A DNA stretch of 37,623 nucleotides from Alphaproteobacteria bacterium (lineage in GTDB: Bacteria; Pseudomonadota; Alphaproteobacteria; Rhizobiales; Aestuariivirgaceae): NCBI GenBank assembly GCA_024642465.1, contig JAHEBA010000024.1, positions 1 through 37,623 on the forward strand, in the 5' to 3' direction. A model generated the notes under the pieces. It saw only the letters and a program-made list of their open reading frames with translations. It was not told the DNA's origin and did not search any database. A program made the translations under genes and the position numbers. Below, piece by piece: positions 1 through 10,209 of the stretch (its first letter is position 1; the number at the start of each line of letters is the position of its first letter).

Positions 1-524
1 TTGCCCATGATCAGCACCTTCTTCGACGGGTCCGACAGGTGCATGCAGCAACGCTCGGCCTCTTCCTCGAAGGCAAGGCCGCCATACTGGTCGTCGATGG
101 CATAGCGGTTGAAGAAGGTCGCGCAGTTCTGGTCGATGGGCGGCAGGCTGGGGTCGTCGAGGCTCGCCAGCACGGTGGCGTGGATCGAGTGCACGTGCAG
201 CGCCACGCGGGCATGCGGACAGTGGCGGTGAATGGCGCCATGCAGGCCCCAGGCGGTCGGATCGGGCGCGTCCGGGCGGTTCATGGCTTCCGGGTCATTG
301 GCGTCGAGCAGCAGAAGATCCGATGCCTTGATGCGCGAGAAATGCGCCTGGTTCGGGTTCATCAGGAACTGGGTGCCATCGTCGTTGACCGACACCGAGA
401 AGTGGTTGGCAACGCCCTCATGCATGTTCAGACGTTCGGTCCAGCGAAAGGCAGCGGCGAGGTCTACCCTCTGCTGCCAGTGGTCCAGGATGTTGGGACG
501 AAGCTGGGTGGCGGTGGCGGTCAT
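1..524 (-). CDS. Class II aldolase/adducin family protein (3' end outside window)
   Basis: The minus strand is open from an ATG at 524 to the window edge (174 complete codons) and is preceded by AGGAGG eight bases upstream, which fixes the start. The frame reads as the N-terminal two thirds of a class II aldolase/adducin domain: an early NHFSV segment, an FLMNP segment, and the zinc-type HVHS motif near residue 112. Family members are metal-dependent sugar-phosphate aldolases, epimerases or decarboxylases, and substrate cannot be told from this fragment. The downstream end, which normally carries a further metal histidine, is beyond base 1. Next gene upstream on the same strand is an SDR oxidoreductase ending at 597, so the two may be co-transcribed. 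Family assignment is firm; function is open. Confidence 0.85.
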   Translation of the reverse strand, partial: MTATATQLRPNILDHWQQRVDLAAAFRWTERLNMHEGVANHFSVSVNDDGTQFLMNPNQAHFSRIKASDLLLLDANDPEAMNRPDAPDPTAWGLHGAIHRHCPHARVALHVHSIHATVLASLDDPSLPPIDQNCATFFNRYAIDDQYGGLAFEEEAERCCMHLSDPSKKVLIMG

Positions 525-596
525 GGGCGGAGCCTCCTGGTCAGGTGCTGAAGCCGCAAGGATTGCAGCAAAACGGCTCGCGCGGCAACGGGTTCG

Positions 597-1316
597 TTAT
601 GGATCGACCGGCTCGCCGTCCCACGCGATGACGCGGCCGGTGTGTCGCGGTCCTGCCATCGCGATCACCTCGAGCATGTACCGTGCCGACTGTCCGGGCG
701 TGAACAGCCTGCCCTCGTCCACGTTCGACTGGAATGGCTTTGACAGCCCGGTGTTCACCGTGCCGGGGTGCAGCCCCAGAACGACGAGATCCTTGCGGGT
801 GCGGCCCAGTTCAATTGCAGCGGTCTTCAGGAGCATGTTCAGGGCCGCCTTGGAGGCGCGATAGCTGTACCAGCCCCCGAGACGGTTGTCGGATATGGAG
901 CCGACGCGGGCGGAAATCGCTGCAAACACTGACTTGCCGTGGCGCGGCAACAATGGCGCGAAATGCTTCAGCACGAGTGCGGGCCCTGTGGCGTTGACCG
1001 CGAAGTTGCGCCCCATCGCTGCGGGATCGAGCGCGCGCAGGGCCTTTTCCGGCTGCAAGCTCTCGCCGTCATACAGAAGGCCCGTCGCCACGAAGACGAG
1101 CCGCAGGTTTGCTAGTTTTGCCGCTTGCGAAGCCGCAGCGGCAATGGTCGCCTCATTGCTCAGGTCGATGTGGCAGGCAGGAGACGAGCGCGACAGCGCA
1201 AGCACGGAGCCAACCTGCGGATGCGCCTGGAGCTGTTCGGCTACCGCCGCTCCAATGCCGCCGCTGGCGCCAATGACAACCGCATCGAAGGGCGTCTCAA
1301 AGGTTTCGAAGTTCAT
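597..1316 (-). CDS. Short-chain dehydrogenase/reductase (SDR) family oxidoreductase
   Basis: A 239-residue Rossmann-fold oxidoreductase of classical SDR size. The N-terminal dinucleotide-binding motif GASGGIG is at residues 16-22, the NAT segment (N-A-T-G) near 108-111, and the catalytic pair Tyr152/Lys156 sits in SYRASK, with a serine (138 or 140) upstream of it. It would reduce or oxidise an alcohol/ketone with NAD(P)H in the cytoplasm; the sequence resembles cell-cell signalling (C-factor-like) SDRs, but no substrate can be given. I chose the ATG at 1316 over an in-frame TTG at 1337 because the TTG start would overlap the stop of the upstream flavoprotein gene (stop 1334-1336) and adds seven residues before the fold begins. 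The short gap to that gene suggests one transcript. Confidence 0.88.
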   Translation of the reverse strand: MNFETFETPFDAVVIGASGGIGAAVAEQLQAHPQVGSVLALSRSSPACHIDLSNEATIAAAASQAAKLANLRLVFVATGLLYDGESLQPEKALRALDPAAMGRNFAVNATGPALVLKHFAPLLPRHGKSVFAAISARVGSISDNRLGGWYSYRASKAALNMLLKTAAIELGRTRKDLVVLGLHPGTVNTGLSKPFQSNVDEGRLFTPGQSARYMLEVIAMAGPRHTGRVIAWDGEPVDP

Positions 1317-1333
1317 GGAGATTTCGCGTCTGT

Positions 1334-2563
1334 TCAAGCGGGCTTCTGCCAGTTCAACGCGCCACGCGCCGCCGCGTTGCCTGTGGCGAAACAGGCCTGC
1401 AGCAGGTAGCCGCCGGTGGGGGCGTCCCAGTCCAGCATCTCGCCGCAGGCGAACACGCCGGGCAGTTGTTTCAGCATCAGGCTGGCATCCAGTTCATCCA
1501 ACCCGATACCGCCCGCGGACGAGATGGCACGATCCAGCGGCTGAATGCCGGTGACCTGCAACGGGACGGCCTTTAGGCTGCCGGCCAGCGCGTTGTCGTC
1601 TGCCGGCACTTCCGGGGTGAAATCACGCCAGACCGATATGGCCTGCGCGCTCAGGCCCGCTCCCTTGCGCAGGCGGTTCGAGAGCGACTGCTTGCGGGGT
1701 ACTCGGCCGATCCGGGCAGCCAGATCAGCAGTCTCGATATCCGGGCGCAGGTCGAGCAGCAGTTCGCATGTCGCCGCAGCGTCCAGGCTTGCCCGCAACT
1801 CGCGAGACAGCGCATACACGGCACCACCTTCAAGCCCGCTTGCCGAAATCATCGCCTCGCCGCGCACGGTGCGGCCGGCGAGGCTCAATGCGATCCGCTT
1901 GAGCGGTTCCCCGGCGTGGCGCGTGCAGGTCTGCTCCGACCAGTTCAGCCGCACGCCCGCATTGGAAGCAACCAGATCGTCCACGGCAATGCCACGCCCG
2001 CGCAACAGCGGCACCCAGCCGCCATCCGCGCCAAGCCGGGGCCAGCTTGCCCCACCAAGCGCCAGAATGGTGATGTCGGGCCGGGCGGTTGTCCCGTCTG
2101 CGAATGCCAGCCGCCCATCCGCGTCCCAGCCGGTCCACGTCTTTCGGTTGTGCAGGCGCACGCCCAGCCCGTCAAGCCGGCGCAGCCAGGCCCGCAGCAA
2201 GGGCGATGCCTTGAAACTTCTCGGAAAAACCCGGCCAGACGTCCCAGCGAAGGTTTCCTCGCCGTGATCTGCCGCCCACTGGCGCAGGTCATCCCGCGAG
2301 AGCATGGCAATCAGTGGCGCCAGCCACGCCGATGCCTCGCCATAGCGGGTCAGAAAAGCTTCAAGCGGTTCGGAATGCGTCAGGTTGAGCCCGCCCCTTC
2401 CCGCCATCAGGAACTTGCGAGCCGGCGACGGCATGCGCTCGAACACATCGACGCGGACGCCGGCTTGCGCAAGAACATCGGCTGCCATCAACCCGGCTGG
2501 ACCGGCGCCGATGACGGCGGCGGTTGCGGTGCCGGAAACTGCCTCCGGCATGCCGGCAATCAT
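1334..2563 (-). CDS. NAD(P)/FAD-dependent oxidoreductase, TIGR03862/HI0933-like flavoprotein
   Basis: A 409-residue flavoprotein. The FAD-binding GAGPAG motif is at residues 19-24, followed by the acidic end of strand 2 (DVFERM), and by the conserved KFLMAGRGGLNLTHSE segment that characterises the HI0933/BaiN-type family. A second signature, PTGGYLLQACFATGNAA, closes the FAD domain near the C-terminus (about residues 385-401). Physiological substrates of this subgroup are largely unknown. The start ATG (2561-2563) overlaps the TGA of the TPR gene upstream in an ATGA arrangement, so the two are translationally coupled. An internal ATG five codons in is an alternative start. Family call firm; role unknown. 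Confidence 0.88.
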   Translation of the reverse strand: MIAGMPEAVSGTATAAVIGAGPAGLMAADVLAQAGVRVDVFERMPSPARKFLMAGRGGLNLTHSEPLEAFLTRYGEASAWLAPLIAMLSRDDLRQWAADHGEETFAGTSGRVFPRSFKASPLLRAWLRRLDGLGVRLHNRKTWTGWDADGRLAFADGTTARPDITILALGGASWPRLGADGGWVPLLRGRGIAVDDLVASNAGVRLNWSEQTCTRHAGEPLKRIALSLAGRTVRGEAMISASGLEGGAVYALSRELRASLDAAATCELLLDLRPDIETADLAARIGRVPRKQSLSNRLRKGAGLSAQAISVWRDFTPEVPADDNALAGSLKAVPLQVTGIQPLDRAISSAGGIGLDELDASLMLKQLPGVFACGEMLDWDAPTGGYLLQACFATGNAAARGALNWQKPA

Positions 2564-3294
2564 CAGTTCTTGGTCTGGGTGGCGCGCTGCTGCGACGCAT
2601 AGGCCTGCTCGATGGCGACCTTGAGCTGGAGCAGACCCCTGCCCCTGCTGTCGCCCGGCGGAAGCATCAGGTAGGCCGCATTCACGTCCTTCATAGCCTC
2701 GGCCAGCTTGTTGTCGCGGTAGTAGGTCGTGGCGCGGTTGATGAACGCGTTGTAGTAGTTCGGGTTGAGGTCGATCGCCTTGCTGAAGAACCCGATGGCC
2801 AGTTCGTAATTGCCCAGCATGAAGTGGTTCTTGCCCATCAGGTCATGGGCAACCGGATTATCCGGCTTCAACTTGATCGCTTCCGCGAGATCGAGCATGG
2901 CCTCGTCGTACAGCTGCTTCTGGTAGTAGGCGCGCGAGCGCGCAATCCACAGTTCGATGTTGCCGCTCTCGACCTCCAGCGCTGCCGTGAAATCAGCAAT
3001 CGCCTGATCCATCTGGCCCATCAGCCCATAGCTGGTACCGCGATAGTAAAGCGCCTTCGGGCGAACATCCGCGTCCAGACCTTTTTCAATGGCCCTGGAG
3101 CACGCGCCGATCCGGTTCAACGCCTCAACGCTGGCGTCAGTCGTGGTGCAAGTCTCAAGATCGGATGCCGCGAGTGCCGCGCCTTGCACCAGCATGATTG
3201 CGCCCGCACCGGCGAGCAGCGCCACACACTTACCGAAAACCGTGAACGTCGACAAAACCACTCTCCAGAAAACAGTCCCATACCCCCGCTGCAC
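2563..3294 (-). CDS. Exported tetratricopeptide repeat protein
   Basis: A 243-residue protein with a hydrophobic N-terminal segment ending in an ALA-type signal peptidase site near residues 41-43, so it is probably periplasmic or lipoprotein-independent secreted. After the mature start come at least three consecutive TPR helices between about residues 80 and 215, with typical AxxxxxxAxxxxP spacing (for example ALEVESGNIELW, AIKLKPDNPVAH, AIDLNPNYYNAF). TPR proteins are interaction scaffolds; no enzymatic domain is visible. It overlaps the flavoprotein gene by the ATGA junction at 2563. The true start could lie downstream of 3294 (a valine codon a few residues in also fits a signal peptide), so the N-terminus is uncertain by about ten residues. 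Confidence 0.85.
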   Translation of the reverse strand: MQRGYGTVFWRVVLSTFTVFGKCVALLAGAGAIMLVQGAALAASDLETCTTTDASVEALNRIGACSRAIEKGLDADVRPKALYYRGTSYGLMGQMDQAIADFTAALEVESGNIELWIARSRAYYQKQLYDEAMLDLAEAIKLKPDNPVAHDLMGKNHFMLGNYELAIGFFSKAIDLNPNYYNAFINRATTYYRDNKLAEAMKDVNAAYLMLPPGDSRGRGLLQLKVAIEQAYASQQRATQTKN

Positions 3295-3397
3295 GAACCG
3301 GTCGATTCATGCATCAGCTGCAGACACAAGTGACCCCGCTTTGCGGAGAAACTAGGGCGGTCCCGTGAGTAGGACGTTACACCGCCGGAAGGCAAGC

Positions 3398-3430
3398 AAA
3401 AAGGGGCCGGACGCGATGGCGTCCAGCCCC
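3398..3430 (-). terminator. Rho-independent terminator of the 69-residue gene
   Basis: On the minus strand, 23 bases past the stop of the small gene, an approximately 12-bp GC-rich stem (arms at 3403-3414 and 3419-3430, one mismatch, loop of four bases) is followed by five T residues (3402-3398). This is a textbook intrinsic terminator and makes the small gene a likely one-gene transcript separate from the TPR gene. Confidence 0.85.
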
Positions 3431-3453
3431 CTCAAAGGTCAAGCCTAGCAGGC

Positions 3454-3663
3454 TCAGCCGTTGATGGCTGCCCGGCGGCGGGCAAAGTCGGCCTTCATGT
3501 GGTTGATCTGCTCTGCAGTGAGCAGGTGACCGTCTTCCTGTTCGACGCGGTAAATGGCGCGTGCCTCGAAAGCCAGCATCAGGCCGGCAGCGATGCGGGC
3601 CAGAACGCCCTTGCCTTCTACGCCGGTTGCCTCGAAATCGGTAATGTGAGCAGTGCTTGCCAT
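3454..3663 (-). CDS. Small protein of unknown function (69 residues)
   Basis: A 69-residue open frame with a clear ribosome-binding site (AGGAG, seven to eight bases before the ATG at 3663) and a strong intrinsic terminator just downstream, so it is very likely a real monocistronic gene. The protein has a central hydrophobic helix (ARIAAGLMLAFEARAIY, about residues 22-38) followed by a charged C-terminal helix rich in Glu, Lys and Arg (EQINHMKADFARRRAA). No cysteine motif, no signal peptide cleavage site and no family that I recognise. The 147 bases upstream hold an AT-rich patch (TATCTATATC on the minus strand) that may contain the promoter, but no convincing -35/-10 pair. Confidence 0.7.
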   Translation of the reverse strand: MASTAHITDFEATGVEGKGVLARIAAGLMLAFEARAIYRVEQEDGHLLTAEQINHMKADFARRRAAING

Positions 3664-3809
3664 GATAATCTCCTGTAGTGGCTTGGGTAACGCCGTTCAG
3701 GCAGCGTTTTCAGAACCTGTTGATATAGATAGACTATGACTGGTCTGTTGCGTCGCACCATGAAATGCTGCATCGCAGCAATGCAGTCAGCGCATGACTT
3801 GCCCCGAGC

Positions 3810-4679
3810 CTAGTTCACCGGGTCTAGAACGATCACCGTAGGCGCTGACGGCAGGGTGTCGAGCGACAGCGACAGCGACGCGATATCACCTCGGCGAACC
3901 GCGAAATCCTTGCTCAGGGCCGATACGAAACGGCTCAGGGACCACTCGCCGAAGGCATGCATGGGCAGCACCACTCGGGCACGAAGAAGCTTGATCACTT
4001 CCACCATGTTTTCCGTCGGCAAGGTGTAGCTGCCGTCCACCGGCACCATCACAACGTCGAGCCGGCCGATCCAGCCAACGTGGGCGGCGCCCAGTTCATG
4101 GTGGAGATGGCCCAGGTGACCGATGCACAGGCCCGACACCTCGAAGATGAAGATCGAATTGCCATCCTTCTCGGGCACGCCCCAGGCGCGGATGTCGGTG
4201 GTCACGTTGCGGACCAGCACATCGCCGATCTCCACATTGTACTGGGCCGCGCCGCCTTCAGGGTTCCAGCCGCGCAGCACGTGCTCGATGGCGGGGTCGG
4301 GATTGTCCGTGAAATGGGTCTCGTGCGCCTTGTTCATGGTAACGACGCGCGGCGACGGGCGATTGCCCGCCCAGCCGGCGAAGTCCGTTGCGATGGTCAC
4401 GCCGCCGGGGCTCTCGATCCAGAAGGTCGAATGGCCCACGTACTCGATGCGGACGGTGGCCACCGGCACGCTGCCCTGTACGGGCGTGAGATTGACGTAG
4501 GTTGTCCGGGGCAGGCCCTCGGCAATGGCGAGGCAATTGCTGGGCGGACGCTCGGGTGCAGCTTGCGTCTGGACCCGCGTCAGGTCTGCCGGCGAACGGT
4601 CAAACGCGTTAGCCGAGGCTGCAAGCAGCCCCAGAAAGGTCCATGCAACAGCGAACCACCACCAGCCGGCCTTGGACAT
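3810..4679 (-). CDS. Exported metallo-beta-lactamase-fold hydrolase
   Basis: A 289-residue protein with an N-terminal signal sequence (hydrophobic stretch then ASANA) and a metallo-beta-lactamase fold resembling the UPF0173/UlaG-like group: VGHSTFWIES near residue 80, then the metal loop (HETHFTD), HLGHLHHEL, VPVDGSYT and the distal histidine in PMHAFGEWS. The first metal loop departs from the HxHxDH consensus (HETHFT..), so metal occupancy and activity are not assured. Expected location is the periplasm. I prefer the ATG at 4679, spaced about four bases from GGGAGGT; a GTG six bases upstream (4685) would also be possible. The next gene on the strand, a parvulin, ends 60 bases upstream of it. 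Confidence 0.82.
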   Translation of the reverse strand: MSKAGWWWFAVAWTFLGLLAASANAFDRSPADLTRVQTQAAPERPPSNCLAIAEGLPRTTYVNLTPVQGSVPVATVRIEYVGHSTFWIESPGGVTIATDFAGWAGNRPSPRVVTMNKAHETHFTDNPDPAIEHVLRGWNPEGGAAQYNVEIGDVLVRNVTTDIRAWGVPEKDGNSIFIFEVSGLCIGHLGHLHHELGAAHVGWIGRLDVVMVPVDGSYTLPTENMVEVIKLLRARVVLPMHAFGEWSLSRFVSALSKDFAVRRGDIASLSLSLDTLPSAPTVIVLDPVN

Positions 4680-4739
4680 GCGCACCTCCCTTGTTTGCGG
4701 AGAAACGCAGCAAGACCGGCGGTGGTTCCAGCAGTTCTG

Positions 4740-5555
4740 TTACTGGGCCGGCATCTCGATCTTGGCGGCCTCGCGCAGTTCCTTGATGATGCCCTGTAGC
4801 TTCTCTGCCTGCAAGGCAACCTTGATGCGGTCCTTCACCTGATCTAGTTCCGGAAAGGCCATCTGGCGCTCGTCTTCCTTCTTGATCACGTGCCAGCCGA
4901 ACTGGGTCTGCACCGGCTCCTTGGTGTAGGCGCCCTTCTCAAGCGCGAAAGCGGCCTTCTCGAACTCGGGCACCATGCGGCCTTCGCTGAAATAGCCCAG
5001 ATCTCCACCGCGCGGACCGGTCGGGCCGGTCGATTTGCTCTTGGCCATTTCGGCAAAGTCGGCGCCCTTATCGAGTTCGGCAATGACTGCCTCTGCCTCT
5101 TCCTTGGTCTTCAGCAAGATGTGCCGGGCCTGGATTTCCTTCTTCTCAGAGACCTGGGCACGAGCCTCGTCATACTTGGCCTTGATCTCGTCGTCAGACA
5201 CCATCTCGGCGGTGCGCTGGTTGATGTAGGCCTCGCGCAGCGCCTGCGCCTCGAGCCAGCGCATCTGGCGCTTGTACTCGTCGCCATCGGCCACGCCGGC
5301 CTGGCGGGCAGCATTGGCCAGAAGCTGGCTCTCTATCAGCATGTCGACGATCATCGTCTGCTGGGCGCCGGCCGGCACCTGGCTCAGCGAGTCACCAAGG
5401 TTCTTTTTGGCGTATTCCACGTCGGCGGTGGTGATTTGCTGGCCGTCGACGGTGGCCAGCACCTTGGCCTCCTCGGCATGCACCGGCAGGCTGAAGGCAA
5501 CAGCGGCGAGAGCCGCGCCGGCGGCAGCGTGGCGCAGCAGTTTGGAAACAGGCAT
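4740..5555 (-). CDS. Periplasmic parvulin-type peptidyl-prolyl cis-trans isomerase
   Basis: A 271-residue protein: signal peptide (residues 1-27, cleavage after VHA), a SurA/PrsA-like N-terminal helical chaperone segment, then a PpiC rotamase domain at roughly residues 138-235 containing ARHILLKT, GADFAEMAKSKSTGPTG, GGDLGYFSEGRMVPEFEKAAF and GWHVIKKED, all standard parvulin motifs. It would catalyse proline isomerisation during folding of exported proteins in the periplasm. The length and layout match the PpiD/NifM-free 'foldase' type found in many Alphaproteobacteria. It is on the same strand as its neighbours but separated by about 60 and 100 bases, so operon membership is unclear. Confidence 0.93.
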   Translation of the reverse strand: MPVSKLLRHAAAGAALAAVAFSLPVHAEEAKVLATVDGQQITTADVEYAKKNLGDSLSQVPAGAQQTMIVDMLIESQLLANAARQAGVADGDEYKRQMRWLEAQALREAYINQRTAEMVSDDEIKAKYDEARAQVSEKKEIQARHILLKTKEEAEAVIAELDKGADFAEMAKSKSTGPTGPRGGDLGYFSEGRMVPEFEKAAFALEKGAYTKEPVQTQFGWHVIKKEDERQMAFPELDQVKDRIKVALQAEKLQGIIKELREAAKIEMPAQ

Positions 5556-5656
5556 AAGGTTTTCCTTGCAGTTTTCGTTGGATTGATCGGGTTCCGGCGC
5601 GGACCATGCCCCGGCTTGGCGCGCAATACAAATGAAGAATGTGTCAGACGCGAGGC

Positions 5657-6301
5657 TCAGGTCCGGGTCAAAAACACGACGTTGCGCGCCACCACCTCAC
5701 ACTCCAGACCGAGCCTTTCCGCAAGCACCGCGAAGGTTTCGGGCCGGTAGAACACCACATGGGTCGGATCGAGCCGGTAATGCCAGGCCTGGAAGCGCTC
5801 ATCGCCGGACTGGAACATTGTCATCACCGCCAGGATGCCGCCGGGTGCGAGCATCGATGCCAGCCGCGCAAATTCCTCGCCGGGCCGGTGGAAATGTTCC
5901 GCCGTCTCGGTGCAGGTGATGAAATCATAGTTACCGGCAAGGACATCTGCATCAGGGGCAAAGAACGGATCGTACAGGGCAACCCCGTGACCGGCCTCGG
6001 CAAGCATTGCCGCCAGCGCCGGCCCCGGTCCGCAGCCATAGTCGAGCCCGCGCGAACCGGGCTGCAACCGGGCCAGCAGCGGTCCTGCAAGCCGATCCAG
6101 GAACGACCGGTAGCGCGGATCATCCACATCGTTCTCGTGGGTCAGGTAGTGAGCGTGCTCGGCGTCTGCGGTAAGGAAGTGTACGGGATCGAGAAACGTC
6201 GCAAGACAGGTTTCGCAGCGCCGGTACGCTCTGCCCTGCGGGTCAGTCAGCAATGGCCTGGTGGCAGCGCCATCGCAGACGGGGCATGCGCAATCTTTCA
6301 T
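5657..6301 (-). CDS. Class I SAM-dependent methyltransferase with N-terminal zinc-ribbon-like cysteines
   Basis: A 214-residue protein. Residues 6-9 (CPVC) and 29-32 (CETC) form a two-knuckle pattern likely to bind zinc. A SAM-binding motif I (LDYGCGPGPAL) lies at residues 86-95, followed by an acidic end of strand 2 (ALYDPFF) and motif TCTETAEHF, the hallmark of the Methyltransf_23 group. The substrate is unknown; many relatives act on sugars, quinones or small acids. Its start lies 11 bases beyond the stop of the desaturase gene (6313) on the same strand, so the two are probably co-transcribed. Confidence 0.86.
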   Translation of the reverse strand: MKDCACPVCDGAATRPLLTDPQGRAYRRCETCLATFLDPVHFLTADAEHAHYLTHENDVDDPRYRSFLDRLAGPLLARLQPGSRGLDYGCGPGPALAAMLAEAGHGVALYDPFFAPDADVLAGNYDFITCTETAEHFHRPGEEFARLASMLAPGGILAVMTMFQSGDERFQAWHYRLDPTHVVFYRPETFAVLAERLGLECEVVARNVVFLTRT

Positions 6302-6312
6302 CCCGTCAAGCG

Positions 6313-7302
6313 TTACAGGGTTTCCGGCGCCGTTGCACCATCCGGCAGCGTGCGCGTCGGCGTTGGCGGCGTCGGGTCGAGGTCGAGCGGCGCCACCGGC
6401 TCCCGGCGCAGGAACGGGTGCGGCACCGGTTCGCGCTGGCGGAACAGCCAGGCCGTCGCCACCTCCACGTATCCGCCGGGATAGTGATAGTGGCCGTTGC
6501 CCGCAAGTGTGCGCTCACGCTCGGCGCGCCAAAGTGCCGGCAGCCGGTACCAGGCCAGGGCCGGATGGTTGTGATGCACGGCGTGGTAGTTGTTGTTGAG
6601 CAGCAGCAGGCGCATCACCGGGCCGGCCTCGACGATGGCCGTGCGCTCGGGCGTGGCATCGGCGGCGCGGTGCTCGATGAAGGTGCGGATCATCAGCACC
6701 GACATGCCCAGATAGGCCACGGCGAGGTATTGCCACAATGGCACCCCTGCCCAATGAACCAGCATCAGGACAGGCACGGCGCCTGCAAGATGTATGATCC
6801 AGGCGTCGCGCACTTCGCGGTCCCCGGCGGCAATGCGCCGCCATTCGGTGCGCCAGAAACCCCAAAGGCCCAATGCCGGGCCAAAGGTCAACCGGCCTGC
6901 CATGGTGTTGTTGAGGTTCAGAAGACGCCGGCGCATGCTGCCGGTGCGGTTCCACTCGGGCAGCGTCAGGTACCAGCTTTCCGGATCGTCATAAGGGTCC
7001 GTCAGGTTGGCGTCGTTGTGATGGCGCAGGTGCGTTTCGCGGAAGCTGCGATACGGCACGAACAGGCCGATGGCAGGGAACACCAGCGCCTCGTTGAGCG
7101 CGGCAGAGCGCGTCGGATGACCGTGCAGCGCCTCGTGTTGCAGCGAGGAATGCAAGGTCACCATGAGGGCGGCGGGAATGACCCACCACCACCCCAGAGC
7201 CTCATGCCAGACAACCGATCCCAGCCAGATCAGATAGCAACCCGCCAGCACCACGAACGTGGGCCACTCGCGGGCTGCCTTAGAGCCCCAAAGCGAATTC
7301 AT
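6313..7302 (-). CDS. Membrane fatty acid desaturase
   Basis: A 329-residue integral membrane di-iron desaturase. All three histidine boxes are present: HxxxH at residues 56-60 (HEALH), HxxHH at 91-95 (HLRHH) and HxxHH at 240-244 (HAVHH), interleaved with hydrophobic segments. Such enzymes insert a double bond in fatty acyl chains or hydroxylate carotenoid-type substrates using O2. The last 35 residues are Pro/Thr/Arg-rich and probably disordered. Start is uncertain: the ATG at 7302 and an in-frame GTG at 7326 both lack an obvious ribosome-binding site. It precedes the methyltransferase gene on the same strand. Confidence 0.88.
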   Translation of the reverse strand: MNSLWGSKAAREWPTFVVLAGCYLIWLGSVVWHEALGWWWVIPAALMVTLHSSLQHEALHGHPTRSAALNEALVFPAIGLFVPYRSFRETHLRHHNDANLTDPYDDPESWYLTLPEWNRTGSMRRRLLNLNNTMAGRLTFGPALGLWGFWRTEWRRIAAGDREVRDAWIIHLAGAVPVLMLVHWAGVPLWQYLAVAYLGMSVLMIRTFIEHRAADATPERTAIVEAGPVMRLLLLNNNYHAVHHNHPALAWYRLPALWRAERERTLAGNGHYHYPGGYVEVATAWLFRQREPVPHPFLRREPVAPLDLDPTPPTPTRTLPDGATAPETL

Positions 7303-7416
7303 GTCAAAGAGCAATCCGAAACGCACCGCCGTTGACCCGGCTGGTCGTGCTGGTCTGAAAATCTAGCTCACATTTCCGTGATTGTCACCAGAATGTCACC
7401 AGCCGTATGCGGCTGT

Positions 7417-8289
7417 TCACAACACACAGAACACGTCGCACAACTCATCCCACTGGCGGGAGGACAGCGCATTGTGAGGCGATGTCAGCCACCAGCTCGT
7501 GGCCGGTCTGAGCTCGTCCTCACCGAGCCTTGCCAACCGCCCGGCAGCCATGTCGCCCTCACAAAGCGGCAGCGACGCCAGCACCACGCCAAGCCCCTGC
7601 CTTGCGGCTGCGAGGGCATGAACCAGGCTGTCCACGCGCAAATGCGGCACCGGCGTTGCCGGATCGCCGGTCTGTCGCGACCATTCCTGCCAGCCCGGGC
7701 GCGGCCCCGACACCGCGATCTTCGGCAGATCCTGCCAGCGCCCAGCAGTGTCTGCCAGCTGCGGGGCGGCGACCGGCACCATGATCTCTTCAAACAGCCG
7801 GGCAGACCGGCGTTGCGGCCATGTGCCCGTGCCGTAGCGGACATCGGCATCGCCTGCTTGCTGCCCCACGCCTGCCGCAAGCACCGCCGTGGAGAAAACA
7901 AACTCGAACGGCGGCGGCACAGGTGCTGCCGCGAGGCGCGGCATCAGCCAGTTCTCGATCACTGAATTGCCAGCCGTCAGCGTGATGCGCCGCTGATGCG
8001 AGCCGAACACTTCTTCCGCGCTTTGCCGCAAGGACTGAAGCGCTGCCGAGACATAAGGCAGCCACGTCTCTCCGGCCACGGTGAGGGTGACCCCTCGGGC
8101 GCCGCGCAGGAACAGCTGGGTGTCCAGCCGCGCTTCCAGCTGGCCGATGCGCTGGCTGGTCGAGGCTTGCGTCAACCCGGTCTCGCGCGCCGCCTCGGTG
8201 AAACTACCGCTGCGGGCGGCCGCCTCGAAGGCCCGGATCCACTCCAGCGGAAGATTATCGAGTCTCGCAGAAGGCATAAGCAAATCCAT
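7417..8289 (-). CDS. LysR-family regulator, GcvA-like, divergent from tmpAB
   Basis: A 290-residue LysR-type regulator. The winged helix-turn-helix occupies residues 12-70 (LEWIRAFEAAARSGSFTEAA, then TQASTSQRIGQLE), followed by a linker helix and a two-lobed effector domain. The LPLEWIRAFEAAAR start is typical of the GcvA group. It is transcribed away from tmpA across a 90-base gap, the classical LysR arrangement for a regulator that controls its divergent neighbour, so control of phosphonate oxidation by the substrate or a related metabolite is inferred. In the last 30 residues it has the sequence WWLTSPHNALSSRQW, usual for this group. The effector is not knowable from sequence. Confidence 0.88.
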   Translation of the reverse strand: MDLLMPSARLDNLPLEWIRAFEAAARSGSFTEAARETGLTQASTSQRIGQLEARLDTQLFLRGARGVTLTVAGETWLPYVSAALQSLRQSAEEVFGSHQRRITLTAGNSVIENWLMPRLAAAPVPPPFEFVFSTAVLAAGVGQQAGDADVRYGTGTWPQRRSARLFEEIMVPVAAPQLADTAGRWQDLPKIAVSGPRPGWQEWSRQTGDPATPVPHLRVDSLVHALAAARQGLGVVLASLPLCEGDMAAGRLARLGEDELRPATSWWLTSPHNALSSRQWDELCDVFCVL

Positions 8290-10115
<1,826 letters not shown>

Positions 10116-10209
10116 CCCCGTCCTGCCGGTACTCCCCCACTTGACGTCTGTTACATTTGGGCGCTCTCCTTGATGCGCTCCGTATACTGCACATTCAGGA
10201 GATGCCGCG

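Noticed and set aside
3766..3780. TGCTGC/GCAGCA hairpin upstream of the small gene
   Set aside because: Perfect but only six pairs, with no T run and no clear relation to a gene end; probably chance.
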